The notes under the pieces: generated by a model
Seen by the model: the letters and a program-made list of their open reading frames with translations, nothing else
Told to the model about the DNA's origin: nothing
Database searches by the model: none
Position numbers and translations under genes: made by a program
Shown: piece after piece, positions 29,815 to 38,292 of the stretch
How positions within the stretch are numbered: position 1 is the first letter of the stretch
Layout: each line of letters begins with the position of its first letter
Assembly: GCA_030844895.1 (NCBI GenBank)
Contig: CM061223.1
Span: forward strand, 1,302,001 to 1,366,000
DNA length: 64,000 bases
From: Ambrosia x helenae
Taxonomy: Eukaryota; Streptophyta; Magnoliopsida; Asterales; Asteraceae
Reading direction: 5' to 3'

Positions 29815-32561
29815 GCGACACTTCCACCACCCCTATGGCTGATAAACTACACCCCGCGGTTACCGTCTCAAACATACAAAATTTCATTCCCATTAAACTG
29901 GAGCAGGAAACCGCTCACTGGCCGACTTGGTCAGAACTTTTCAAAATCCACTGCAAGGCCTACCAGGTCTATAATCACCTTCTCCCACGCCCACCACCCG
30001 TCGCTGCTCCTGCCACCGCTACCGAAAAAGACAAAACTCCCACTTCCTCTTCCACAGCCGATGAACAATGGGAGAGGCTCGATTCCATTGTCCTTCAATG
30101 GATATTTGGAACGATCTCTCAAGATCTTGTTCATACTATCATCGAACCCGGCCAAAATAAAACCGCCTATGAAGCATGGGTCGCCCTTGAAAATTTTTTT
30201 CAGGACAACAAAAGCGCCCGTGCCCTTCATCTCCGTCACCGCTTTACCAACACCCGCCTAGAGAACTTCCCCTCTGCCTCAGCCTATTGTCAGGAACTAA
30301 AAACCTTATCCGATCAACTGGCGAGCGTCGGTCACCCACTAGATAACGACGGCCTGGTCTTGCAACTTATTGAAGGCCTGACTGAACAATACGAAAGCTT
30401 TGCAACTCTACTTCAGGGTCAGGACCCATTACCGTCGTTCAATATTGCTAGATCGAAGCTATGTATGGCAGAATCACGAAAACAGGGGCATGCTCTTCAA
30501 GCTTCGAAAGCCGCCGGAACAGCCTTGAACGCCGGTACGCGTACACCTCCTCAATCGCCCAACACCGACCCTCCGTACGACCGTTCCCGGAGCCGTGGTC
30601 GTTCGCGTGGCCGCGGCAGAGGCCGGTCATCTTGGGGACGGGGTCGCACAACAGCAGGTTTCTGGCCTCCTCCTTTTACACCTTCATATCCCTATTGGCC
30701 ATCTAATAACTTTCCAATTGGTAGTTGGGTCGGCCCACCATCCGCACCTCAACATTTTTATCCACAAACTTGGGCTAACCCACCCTGCCCCTACCCCACT
30801 GCACCCAACAAACCCAATAATAATGCTACTGCTGCTGGACTCCTAGGCTCTAAACCAAACCAGGCCCACCATACTGCGTACCAGCCCACGGACATCGATC
30901 AGGCTCTTGCGGCTATGTCTCTAAATTCTCAGGAACCGGCAGGTTATATGGACACGGGCGCCACAGGTAACATGTCTAATACCTTCGTTAATTTCGATTC
31001 TTTTTCTAATAATAGCATGGGTCAACAAATTATTGTCGGTGATGGCTCCACCATCCCGGTACTTGGACATGGCAACCAAACCTTACCACCACCCTTTCCC
31101 CCTTTAGTCCTCAAAAACGTCCTTTATGCACCTAAATTAATCAAAAATTTAATATCTGTCCGTCGGTTTACGACCGACAACTCTGTCTCTGTCGAATTTG
31201 ACCCTTTTGGTTTTCTTGTGAAGGACTACAAGAGCCGGATCCCTATCCTCCGGTGCAACAGCAGCGGTGATCTATATCCCCTCGTGCTTGGACCTGACAC
31301 CACCACCTTTCCTTCAACATTTGCTGCTGTCACCTCGACTTTATGGCACCAACGTCTCGGCCATCCTGGACGTGCTCCACTTCAGTCATTAAAGTCGTCT
31401 AGTTCTATTAATTTTAATCATTTGAATAATAAACTTTGTCAATCATGTGTTCTTGGCAAAAGTATTAGACTACCATTTGCTAGTTCTAATACTCGTATTT
31501 TTTATCCTTTTGATTTAATTCACAGTGACTTATGGACATCTCCAATTTTGAGCTCAAATGGTCATAGATATTACATATTATTTGTTGATGATGTTTCGAA
31601 TTTTTTATGGACCTACCCTTTATCTAATAAATCTCAAGTCTACCCCACTTTTTCAGAATTCCACAAACTAATAAAAACTCAATTTGAGCGAAACATAAAA
31701 ACTTTTCAATGTGACAATGGCACCGAGTACATAAACTCGTCTTTTACCACCTTTTTCTCCTCCAATGGCATTTTATTTCGACGATCGTGTCCACACACCT
31801 CGTCTCAAAATGGTAAAGCAGAACGCATGATACGAACCATCAATAACATGATCCGCACCATTCTTACACATGCCTCTCTCCCAAACACCTTTTGGCATCA
31901 CGCCCTTGAAACCATAACCTACCTTCTCAACATCATACCCGTCAAACACCGTGACAACAAATCACCCACAGAACTTTTATATAACCGCATCCCCTCATAT
32001 GATCACCTACGAGTTTTCGGTTGCCTTTGTTACCCCCTCACCCCATCCACCACCATTCACAAACTCGATCAACGCTCCACCCCGTGCGTATTCTTGGGTT
32101 ATCCCACCACACACCGTGGGTATAAGTGCTTTAACCTCAAAACCAAACAACTCGTCATTTCCCGTCACGTGGCTTTTGACGAAACCACTTTCCCTTTCGC
32201 CAACACCATCACCCCTCCTCCCACCTATGACTTTCTTGATGTCTTTCCACCTATCCTTTGGCCACACGTCAGACCACATTCTCCCTCCTCCAACCGTCAC
32301 ATCCCACCTAATGCCTCCAATCCTACATCAGACCCTCACCCCTCCACAAATCTCAGCCCACAACATGCCCAGTCTACCCCGGCCCAACATACTTCACCAC
32401 AAATTCTCACGCCTCCTACTTCCCGGCCCATTCTAACTCTCCATCTACGTCCCAACCTGGCCCACCCCACTGTCCCTCACCAACCCACATCTCCGGCCCA
32501 AATAATCACCCTTACCTGCTCACACTCCCGTTACTTCTCCACAGGCCCCACCCTCACCTGA
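29802..32561 (+). CDS. Copia B gag-protease-integrase polyprotein
   Basis: 919 residues. The first ATG (29802) lies inside the LTR remnant; the one at 29835 (MADKLHPAVTV) matches the start of Copia A and is the more likely original start. Order: gag (to about residue 230), an RG-rich segment (RSRGRSRGRGRGRSSWGRG) in place of a zinc knuckle, an aspartic protease YMDTGATGNMS, and a GAG-pre-integrase His/Cys module (LWHQRLGHPG, CQSCVLGK). Then comes the integrase core with HSDLW, QCDNGTEY and the downstream Glu in SQNGKAERM, and a Pro/Thr/Ser-rich linker. It stops at TGA 32559 in the linker; RT follows in another frame. Integrase residues look intact. Confidence 0.93.
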   Translation: MGNPCDTSTTPMADKLHPAVTVSNIQNFIPIKLEQETAHWPTWSELFKIHCKAYQVYNHLLPRPPPVAAPATATEKDKTPTSSSTADEQWERLDSIVLQWIFGTISQDLVHTIIEPGQNKTAYEAWVALENFFQDNKSARALHLRHRFTNTRLENFPSASAYCQELKTLSDQLASVGHPLDNDGLVLQLIEGLTEQYESFATLLQGQDPLPSFNIARSKLCMAESRKQGHALQASKAAGTALNAGTRTPPQSPNTDPPYDRSRSRGRSRGRGRGRSSWGRGRTTAGFWPPPFTPSYPYWPSNNFPIGSWVGPPSAPQHFYPQTWANPPCPYPTAPNKPNNNATAAGLLGSKPNQAHHTAYQPTDIDQALAAMSLNSQEPAGYMDTGATGNMSNTFVNFDSFSNNSMGQQIIVGDGSTIPVLGHGNQTLPPPFPPLVLKNVLYAPKLIKNLISVRRFTTDNSVSVEFDPFGFLVKDYKSRIPILRCNSSGDLYPLVLGPDTTTFPSTFAAVTSTLWHQRLGHPGRAPLQSLKSSSSINFNHLNNKLCQSCVLGKSIRLPFASSNTRIFYPFDLIHSDLWTSPILSSNGHRYYILFVDDVSNFLWTYPLSNKSQVYPTFSEFHKLIKTQFERNIKTFQCDNGTEYINSSFTTFFSSNGILFRRSCPHTSSQNGKAERMIRTINNMIRTILTHASLPNTFWHHALETITYLLNIIPVKHRDNKSPTELLYNRIPSYDHLRVFGCLCYPLTPSTTIHKLDQRSTPCVFLGYPTTHRGYKCFNLKTKQLVISRHVAFDETTFPFANTITPPPTYDFLDVFPPILWPHVRPHSPSSNRHIPPNASNPTSDPHPSTNLSPQHAQSTPAQHTSPQILTPPTSRPILTLHLRPNLAHPTVPHQPTSPAQIITLTCSHSRYFSTGPTLT

Positions 32562-32604
32562 CCACAATGACCACGCCCATGACCCGCCCACTACCACACG
32601 CACC

Positions 32605-34227
32605 ATGCGCACCCGCGCAATGGATGGCATCTCCAAACCAAGACAACGCCTAAACCTTCACACCTCCACCATTGTCCCTATTCCCAAAAACCCCACCGAT
32701 GCCTTGTCCATTCCGGTTTGGCACCAAGCCATGACCGATGAATACCATGCCCTTATTAGAAATGAGACATGGGAATTAACGCCTAGGTTGCCAGGCATGA
32801 ATGTTATCCGCAGCATGTGGTTATTTAAACATAAATTCAGGTCGGATGGCTCTTTAGAGCGTTATAAGGCGCGCTTAGTTTGTGATGGTCGCCTTCAACA
32901 GGTTGGAATAGATTGTGGAGAGACATTTAGTCCTGTGGTCAAACCTGCCACCATACGCACTGTTTTGTCCATTGCATTATCTCAGTCTTGGCAGATACGT
33001 CAACTTGATGTAACCAATGCCTTCTTACATGGCCACCTAAACGAGACAGTGTACATGTATCAGCCGATGGGTTTTCGCAACAAGGACTTTCCCGATCATG
33101 TTTGTCGTCTTAAAAAGTCCCTATATGGTTTAAAACAGGCGCCCCGGGCATGGTATCAACGCTTCACGGATTTCGTACTTACATTGGGGTTTGTACAGAG
33201 TAAATGCGATGCCTCTCTGTTTATCTATCATCAACATTCACAGGTTGCATATCTACTACTTTATGTTGATGACATCGTTTTAGTCACATCTTCGGACTCT
33301 CTACGATCTACACTAATGTCCCACCTCTCAACCGAGTTTGCTATGAAAGATCTCGGGCCACTCAGTTTCTTTCTCGGGCTTTCTGTCAAACGGCACCACA
33401 ACACTATGTTTCTCTCCCAACAAGCCTATGCTAGAGAAATCATTGACAGAGCAGGAATGTCCTCCTGCAAACCAGTTCATACCCCAGTTGACACCAACTC
33501 GAAGCTTGGGACTGACGCTGGCGAAGATTTTCATGACCCCTCCTTGTACCGCAGTCTTGCAGGCGCTCTCCAATATCTTACTTTCACCAGACCAGACATC
33601 AGCTATGCAGTCCAGCAAATCTGTATTCACATGCATGCGCCCAAAATTGACCATTGGAATGCTCTCAAGAGGATTATAAGATATATACAGGGAACCACTG
33701 ATTTTGGTCTGACACTAGGTCCTTCTAAAGACCCACGATTGATTGCCTACACTGACGCTGACTGGGCCGGCTGCCCAGACACTCGTCGCTCTACTAGTGG
33801 GTTCTGCGTCTACTATGGTGATACGCTTATCTCATGGTCTTCAAAAAGACAGGCCACAATCTCTCGATCAAGTGCAGAAGCAGAATACAGGGGGGTTGCA
33901 AACGTAGTGGCGGAAGTCTGTTGGTTACGCAATCTCCTTCTTGAACTTAATCGTCCACTCTCATCCGCCACTCTAGTCTATTGTGACAATGTAAGCGCCA
34001 TTTATCTATCTGGCAACCCGGTTCAGCATCAGCGTACGAAGCACATCGAGCTCGATATTCATTTTGTCCGCGAGAAAGTGCAAAAGGGTGAAATCCGCGT
34101 CCTTCATGTTCCATCTCGCTACCAGATAGCTGATATCTTCACCAAGGGACTCCCTCGTGTTTTATTTGAAGATTTTCGGTCCAGCCTAAGCCTTCGTTCA
34201 CCTCCGGCTTCGACTGCGGGGGTGTAA
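32605..34227 (+). CDS. Copia B reverse transcriptase-RNase H
   Basis: 540 residues in a frame different from gag-integrase, implying one indel in the low-complexity linker around 32540-32600. RVT_2 reverse transcriptase: WELTPRLPGMNVI, KARLVCDG, LDVTNAFLHGHL, YGLKQAPRAWY and the catalytic YVDDIVL. RNase H: TDADWAGCPDTRRSTSG, SSAEAEYRG, CDNVSAIYL and the HIELDIHFVREKV end. All catalytic acidic residues are seen. The polypurine tract and 3' LTR follow the stop within a few bases. Confidence 0.93.
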   Translation: MRTRAMDGISKPRQRLNLHTSTIVPIPKNPTDALSIPVWHQAMTDEYHALIRNETWELTPRLPGMNVIRSMWLFKHKFRSDGSLERYKARLVCDGRLQQVGIDCGETFSPVVKPATIRTVLSIALSQSWQIRQLDVTNAFLHGHLNETVYMYQPMGFRNKDFPDHVCRLKKSLYGLKQAPRAWYQRFTDFVLTLGFVQSKCDASLFIYHQHSQVAYLLLYVDDIVLVTSSDSLRSTLMSHLSTEFAMKDLGPLSFFLGLSVKRHHNTMFLSQQAYAREIIDRAGMSSCKPVHTPVDTNSKLGTDAGEDFHDPSLYRSLAGALQYLTFTRPDISYAVQQICIHMHAPKIDHWNALKRIIRYIQGTTDFGLTLGPSKDPRLIAYTDADWAGCPDTRRSTSGFCVYYGDTLISWSSKRQATISRSSAEAEYRGVANVVAEVCWLRNLLLELNRPLSSATLVYCDNVSAIYLSGNPVQHQRTKHIELDIHFVREKVQKGEIRVLHVPSRYQIADIFTKGLPRVLFEDFRSSLSLRSPPASTAGV

Positions 34228-34386
34228 TAGCCGAAATATTTATAGATAGGATTTCATATTAATTTGTATTTAACAATGTTTCGTATTCTATTGTAATTAG
34301 TTATAATCATCCCATAAATATGGGACTAGAGTTTTCTATATAATGGGAAACCCCTAAGAGGGAGGATCAAGGATCCATTTGTAACA
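34223..34386 (+). repeat. 3' LTR of Copia B
   Basis: TGTAATAG ... TTTGTAACA. It retains the AGGATCAAGGATCC segment also found near the LTR end of Copia A. The exact 3' boundary is inferred from the TG...CA rule. Confidence 0.75.
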
Positions 34387-34700
34387 AAATGAATGACTAA
34401 TAATATTATCTTTTTTAAAAACAAAATTTCTTGGTCATTTATCCTAATAACATTTCGAAAGGACGCACAAATTAAAGTTTACAAATTAACCGACATTTGT
34501 AATTATTTGTTGGTTCTTTTTACAGAAATCTTAAAACAGTAAATTATTCAAAATGTTACGTAAAATTAGTTAATCCGGATTTAACTTAAAAGTGTGGGTC
34601 AAAAAATATTCAAAGTGTATTTATCGGAAATCACCTTATTTTGGTAGAATTGGAAAGGTTTTGTATCCAGTGAATTAAAAATAGATTCTTTAACTCATAA
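34387..34700. other. AT-rich non-coding spacer
   Basis: Nothing recognised between Copia B and the subtilase fragment. Confidence 0.4.
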
Positions 34701-34701
34701 C

Positions 34702-34980
34702 CAATTATCCATCAATGGCAGTTCAAATAGAAGCGGGAGTTGCAGTTGCGGTAACTCAATGTACGTTACGTCTATAGAAGGAGACTCCTTAAAGTGTCAT
34801 TTTAGTGTGGAGCCCAAGACATTGCAATTCACAAAAATAAACCAGAGGATGAACTTTGTGCTAACTGTTAGGGGGGACAAAATGAAACCCTCCACAACAA
34901 AACGCTTGTCACTATTGTGGACCGATGGTGTTCACAGAGTCCGAAGTCCGATCATGATTTACAAGTTTTCTAATTTTTAA
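34702..34980 (+). pseudogene. Subtilase C-terminal fragment (unit 0)
   Basis: It encodes the last about 90 residues of the same subtilase as the 40.7-52.9 kb array (YVTSIEGDSLKCHFSVEP ... SPIMIYKFSNF, stop 34978-34980), part of the C-terminal fibronectin-III-like domain. Relative to other copies about 35 bp encoding FPRTLTNVGQAN are deleted after GCAGTTGCGGTAACT. Earlier exons are absent. It is the most diverged copy and marks the upstream edge of the duplicated region. Confidence 0.85.
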
Positions 34981-35325
34981 GTCCAACAGAAAACTTTATT
35001 AAAAATATTAAGCTAAGATTTTATATGTCTATCATTTTTAATAACATAGCAATATAATAACAATAAACAATAAGGCTATCAGTTTTAATAATATGGCAAT
35101 ATAATCACAATAAACTGTTAAACATGACATTCAGAGGCTATCAGTTTTACAAGTTTTCTAATTTTTAAGTCCAACAGAAAACTTTATTAAAAATATTAAG
35201 CTAAGATTTTATATGTCTATCATTTTTAATAACATAGCAATATAATAACAATAAACAATAAGGCTATCAGTTTTAATAATATGGCAATATAATCACAATA
35301 AACTGTTAAACATGACATTCAGAGG
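34958..35325 (+). repeat. 188 bp direct duplication that includes 22 bp of LTR
   Basis: Copy 1 starts at 34958 and copy 2 at 35146 (TTTACAAGTTTTCTAATTTT). Both carry the subtilase 3' flank, then TAAAC and the first 22 bases of Copia C's LTR (TGTTAAACATGACATTCAGA...). Copy 1 breaks off after 35137 with a short CTATCAGT filler. Copy 2 runs on into the full LTR. Confidence 0.9.
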
Positions 35326-35586
35326 AGTGGCCAAGAAAAATAACTTTCATATTGTTTTTGTATATTGAACAAGCTAATCGTACAAAATATAAATAGCCAA
35401 TACAAGATGCTAAAGAAGGAAAATACAATTAATGGTATTAAAAAATTATGGCTGGCAATTAGCTAAGACAAGGAATCAGGCCTTGATATACGTGGATCTT
35501 GATTTGTCTTGATTTGTAAGGTCAATGGACTATATATGGAAATGAAGAATACTGATTCAAAGGCTTTTAAATTAAATATTTCAACA
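35304..35586 (-). repeat. 3' LTR of Copia C
   Basis: On either strand it reads TG...CA: TGTTAAACATGACATT on the + strand left edge, AATATTTCAACA on the right edge. Identical on reading to 40280-40562. Confidence 0.95.
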
Positions 35587-38292
35587 TTCCCCCTCAAGTT
35601 GAGTAGTGGGATTTTCGATACTCAACTTGCCAAGGCAATGATAAAATTTTTTTCCATTGACCGCCTTTGTTAATATATCTGCGAGTTGATCTTCTGAGCG
35701 GACAAATGAAAGTTCAATTATCCTCGTTTCAAGTTTTTCTTTGATGAAGTGTCGGTCTATCTCAATATGTTTTGTGCGATCATGTTGGACTGGATTCTCT
35801 GAAATTTGAATAGCAGCCTTGTTATCGCACATAATTTTACTGGATTGGGTTGGAGGATATCCGATCTCTGTCAAGAGTTTTCGAACCCAAAGTACTTCTG
35901 TTAGACCACGTGCTATTCCTCGAAACTCTGCTTCGGCACTCGAAAGAGCCACCACCTTTTGTTTCTTGCTTCTCCAAGTGACAAGATTTCCACCAACGAG
36001 GGTAAAATAACCAGATGTTGATCTTCGATTTCCTTTATCTCCTGCCCAGTCTGCATCGGTATACACTTGGGTTTCAAGGTGCCCATTTGTCTTGAACAAA
36101 ACTCCATGACCGGGTGTCCCTTTGAGGTATCTGATGATTCTTCTCACTGCTTCCATATGGGTAACTTGTGGTTGATGCATGAATTGGCTCACAACCCCCA
36201 CTGCGTAAGCAATGTCAGGCCGAGTATGTGAGAGGTAGATTAGTTTTCCTACCATCCGTTGATATTCTCCCTTGTCGGCCAGCTTAGCATTTTCCTCCAT
36301 ATAGAGCTTCTGGTTCACCATCATAGGAGTGTCCACAGGTCTGCAATCCATCATCCCTGTTTCTGCTAGCAGGTCAAGGATGTATTTCTTTTGGCAGATA
36401 AAAATCCCCTGTCTAGATCTCAAGACTTCGATCCCAAGGAAGTATTTAAGTCTTCCCAGATCCTTCATTTCGAATTCATTAAATAGGTTTGCTTTCAACC
36501 TTGTCATCTCTTCTTCGTCATTACCTGTGATTATCATATCATCAACATAAATAATTAAGCATGTTATGAGTCCATTCCTCCGTTTAAGGAACAAGGTATG
36601 ATCTGAGTTACTCTGTTTGAAGCCATATTTTTTCATAGCCAAAGTGAACCTGCCAAACCAGGCACGAGGAGATTGTTTTAAACCGTATAACGATTTCTTC
36701 AAGCGACACACTTCTCTAGGATTGGACTTTTCCATGAATCCGGGAGGGGCTTCCATATAAACTTCTTCTTTAAGCTCCCCATGTAAGAAGGCATTCTTTA
36801 CGTCAAATTGGAGGAGAGGCCATCCTTTGTTTGCAGCTATAGAGAAGAGGACCCGGATTGTGTCGATTTTCGCCACAGGAGAGAATGTCTCAGAATAGTC
36901 AATTCCGTATGTTTGAGTGTACCCCTTTGCTACAAGTCGGGCTTTGTATCTTTCAATGGTTCCATTTGGTTTATATTTTATAGTGAAGACCCATCGACAT
37001 CCTACTGGGTTTTTTCCAGGTGGAAGAGTACACGTCTCCCATGTGTCATTTTTATTTAGTGCATCCATTTCTAATTCCATTGCCTTTCTCCAATCCTTAG
37101 ATTTAAGGGCTTGCTCTACTGTAGTTGGAATTTCTTCAGAGCATAGAGATGTGGAAAAAGCTTGGGCTTCTGGTGATAAGTCTCCAGATGCCACATTTGC
37201 CATTGGATATCGGGAGCTTCGAGCTTCCTTCTCCGGAGAGTATCTCTTTGGAGGAACTCCTCTGTTGGTTCTTGGGGGTAGAACATATTTAGCTTCTTCA
37301 TCCTGTGATGTTTCCTGTTCTGCCACATGGTTGGGTGAATCAGGAGTTTCAACATACTCATGATTTTCACAGTTAGTGGATGAATCAGAGTTACCGGAAG
37401 AATCAACATACTCTTGAGTTTGAGTTTGTGAATTACTTACCTCTGACGCCAGGTTAGGAAGATCATTGTTGGTGGTACTGTCTTCAGGACTGGTGGATTG
37501 TGACGGAGTTTGGGTTTCATGAATAATTCCTTCTAAGGATGGCATCCATTTTAACCAACTCAATGTGTCATCGCATGACTTTTCCCCCTGACCAGTGTGT
37601 TGGGTATTGTAATAATATTCTGTTTCGAGAAAGTCACAGTTCATCGTGGTGTACATATGACGTTTGTGTGGGTTATAACATCGATACCCGTGTTGATTGA
37701 CTCCATATCCGACAAACACACACTTTTCAGCACATGCCTCAAGTTTAGAACGTTCTGTCTTTGGTAGGTGAACGAACACAGAACATCCAAAGACACGAGG
37801 TTCAAGGGTAAGGTTAGATGGGGGTTTGTGGAATTTGGATAAGGCTTGAAGTGGGGTTTCTAAGTCAAGTGCTCTTGTTGGGAGACGGTTCACAAGGTAG
37901 GTTGCTGTAACAAGAGCTTCGGGCCAAAAGGATTTCGGGACTTGGGATTCAATCATGAGTGCACGAGTTATTTCTAAAAGGAAGCGATTTTTCCTTTCCG
38001 ATACCCCGTTTTGTTCGGGGGTATGGGCGCATGAGGTTTGATGAATTATTCCTTTTTCTTGACAAAACTGATTCATAGAAGTATTTATAAATTCCCCCCC
38101 ATTATCGGACCTAAGAATTTGAATATCGCTCTTGAATTGAGTTTTGACCATGGCACAAAAAATCGTGAATTTTGAAACCACTTCGGATTTATTTTTCAAG
38201 AGATAAACCCATGTCATGCGGGTGCAATCATCAATGAATGTTACGAAATAACGAAAATTTTGCACCCCCCACCAACTTTTGCTGGCCCCCAC
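35581..38292 (-). CDS. Copia C integrase core-reverse transcriptase-RNase H
   Basis: 903 residues continuing the polyprotein after a one-base shift. Integrase: FVTFIDDCTRMTWVY, LRSDNGGEF and the Glu in EQNGVSERKN. Linker (QTPSQSTSPEDS...). Reverse transcriptase: WVFTIKYKPNGTIERYKARL, FDVKNAFLHGEL, YGLKQSPRAWF and YVDDMIITG. RNase H: TDADWAGDKGNRRSTSG, SSAEAEFRG, CDNKAAIQI and HIEIDRHFIKEKL. It stops at the very edge of the LTR. Apart from the frameshift, I saw no lesion. Confidence 0.94.
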   Translation of the reverse strand: MGASKSWWGVQNFRYFVTFIDDCTRMTWVYLLKNKSEVVSKFTIFCAMVKTQFKSDIQILRSDNGGEFINTSMNQFCQEKGIIHQTSCAHTPEQNGVSERKNRFLLEITRALMIESQVPKSFWPEALVTATYLVNRLPTRALDLETPLQALSKFHKPPSNLTLEPRVFGCSVFVHLPKTERSKLEACAEKCVFVGYGVNQHGYRCYNPHKRHMYTTMNCDFLETEYYYNTQHTGQGEKSCDDTLSWLKWMPSLEGIIHETQTPSQSTSPEDSTTNNDLPNLASEVSNSQTQTQEYVDSSGNSDSSTNCENHEYVETPDSPNHVAEQETSQDEEAKYVLPPRTNRGVPPKRYSPEKEARSSRYPMANVASGDLSPEAQAFSTSLCSEEIPTTVEQALKSKDWRKAMELEMDALNKNDTWETCTLPPGKNPVGCRWVFTIKYKPNGTIERYKARLVAKGYTQTYGIDYSETFSPVAKIDTIRVLFSIAANKGWPLLQFDVKNAFLHGELKEEVYMEAPPGFMEKSNPREVCRLKKSLYGLKQSPRAWFGRFTLAMKKYGFKQSNSDHTLFLKRRNGLITCLIIYVDDMIITGNDEEEMTRLKANLFNEFEMKDLGRLKYFLGIEVLRSRQGIFICQKKYILDLLAETGMMDCRPVDTPMMVNQKLYMEENAKLADKGEYQRMVGKLIYLSHTRPDIAYAVGVVSQFMHQPQVTHMEAVRRIIRYLKGTPGHGVLFKTNGHLETQVYTDADWAGDKGNRRSTSGYFTLVGGNLVTWRSKKQKVVALSSAEAEFRGIARGLTEVLWVRKLLTEIGYPPTQSSKIMCDNKAAIQISENPVQHDRTKHIEIDRHFIKEKLETRIIELSFVRSEDQLADILTKAVNGKKFYHCLGKLSIENPTTQLEGEC

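Larger units (their letters stand above)
29682..34386 (+). mobile_element. Copia LTR retrotransposon B, young but lacking its primer binding site
   Basis: Structure: truncated 5' LTR (29682-29814), gag-pol in two frames (29802-32561, 32605-34227), a G-rich polypurine-like tract (GCGGGGG before 34223), and a 3' LTR (34223-34386). The two LTRs differ at one position over the 133 bp shared, so the insertion is recent. The 5' LTR breaks off at AAACCCCT and goes straight into gag, so the last 31 bp of the LTR, the primer site and the leader seen in Copia A are absent. The target duplication is unclear: AAAATG overlaps both edges. Confidence 0.88.
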
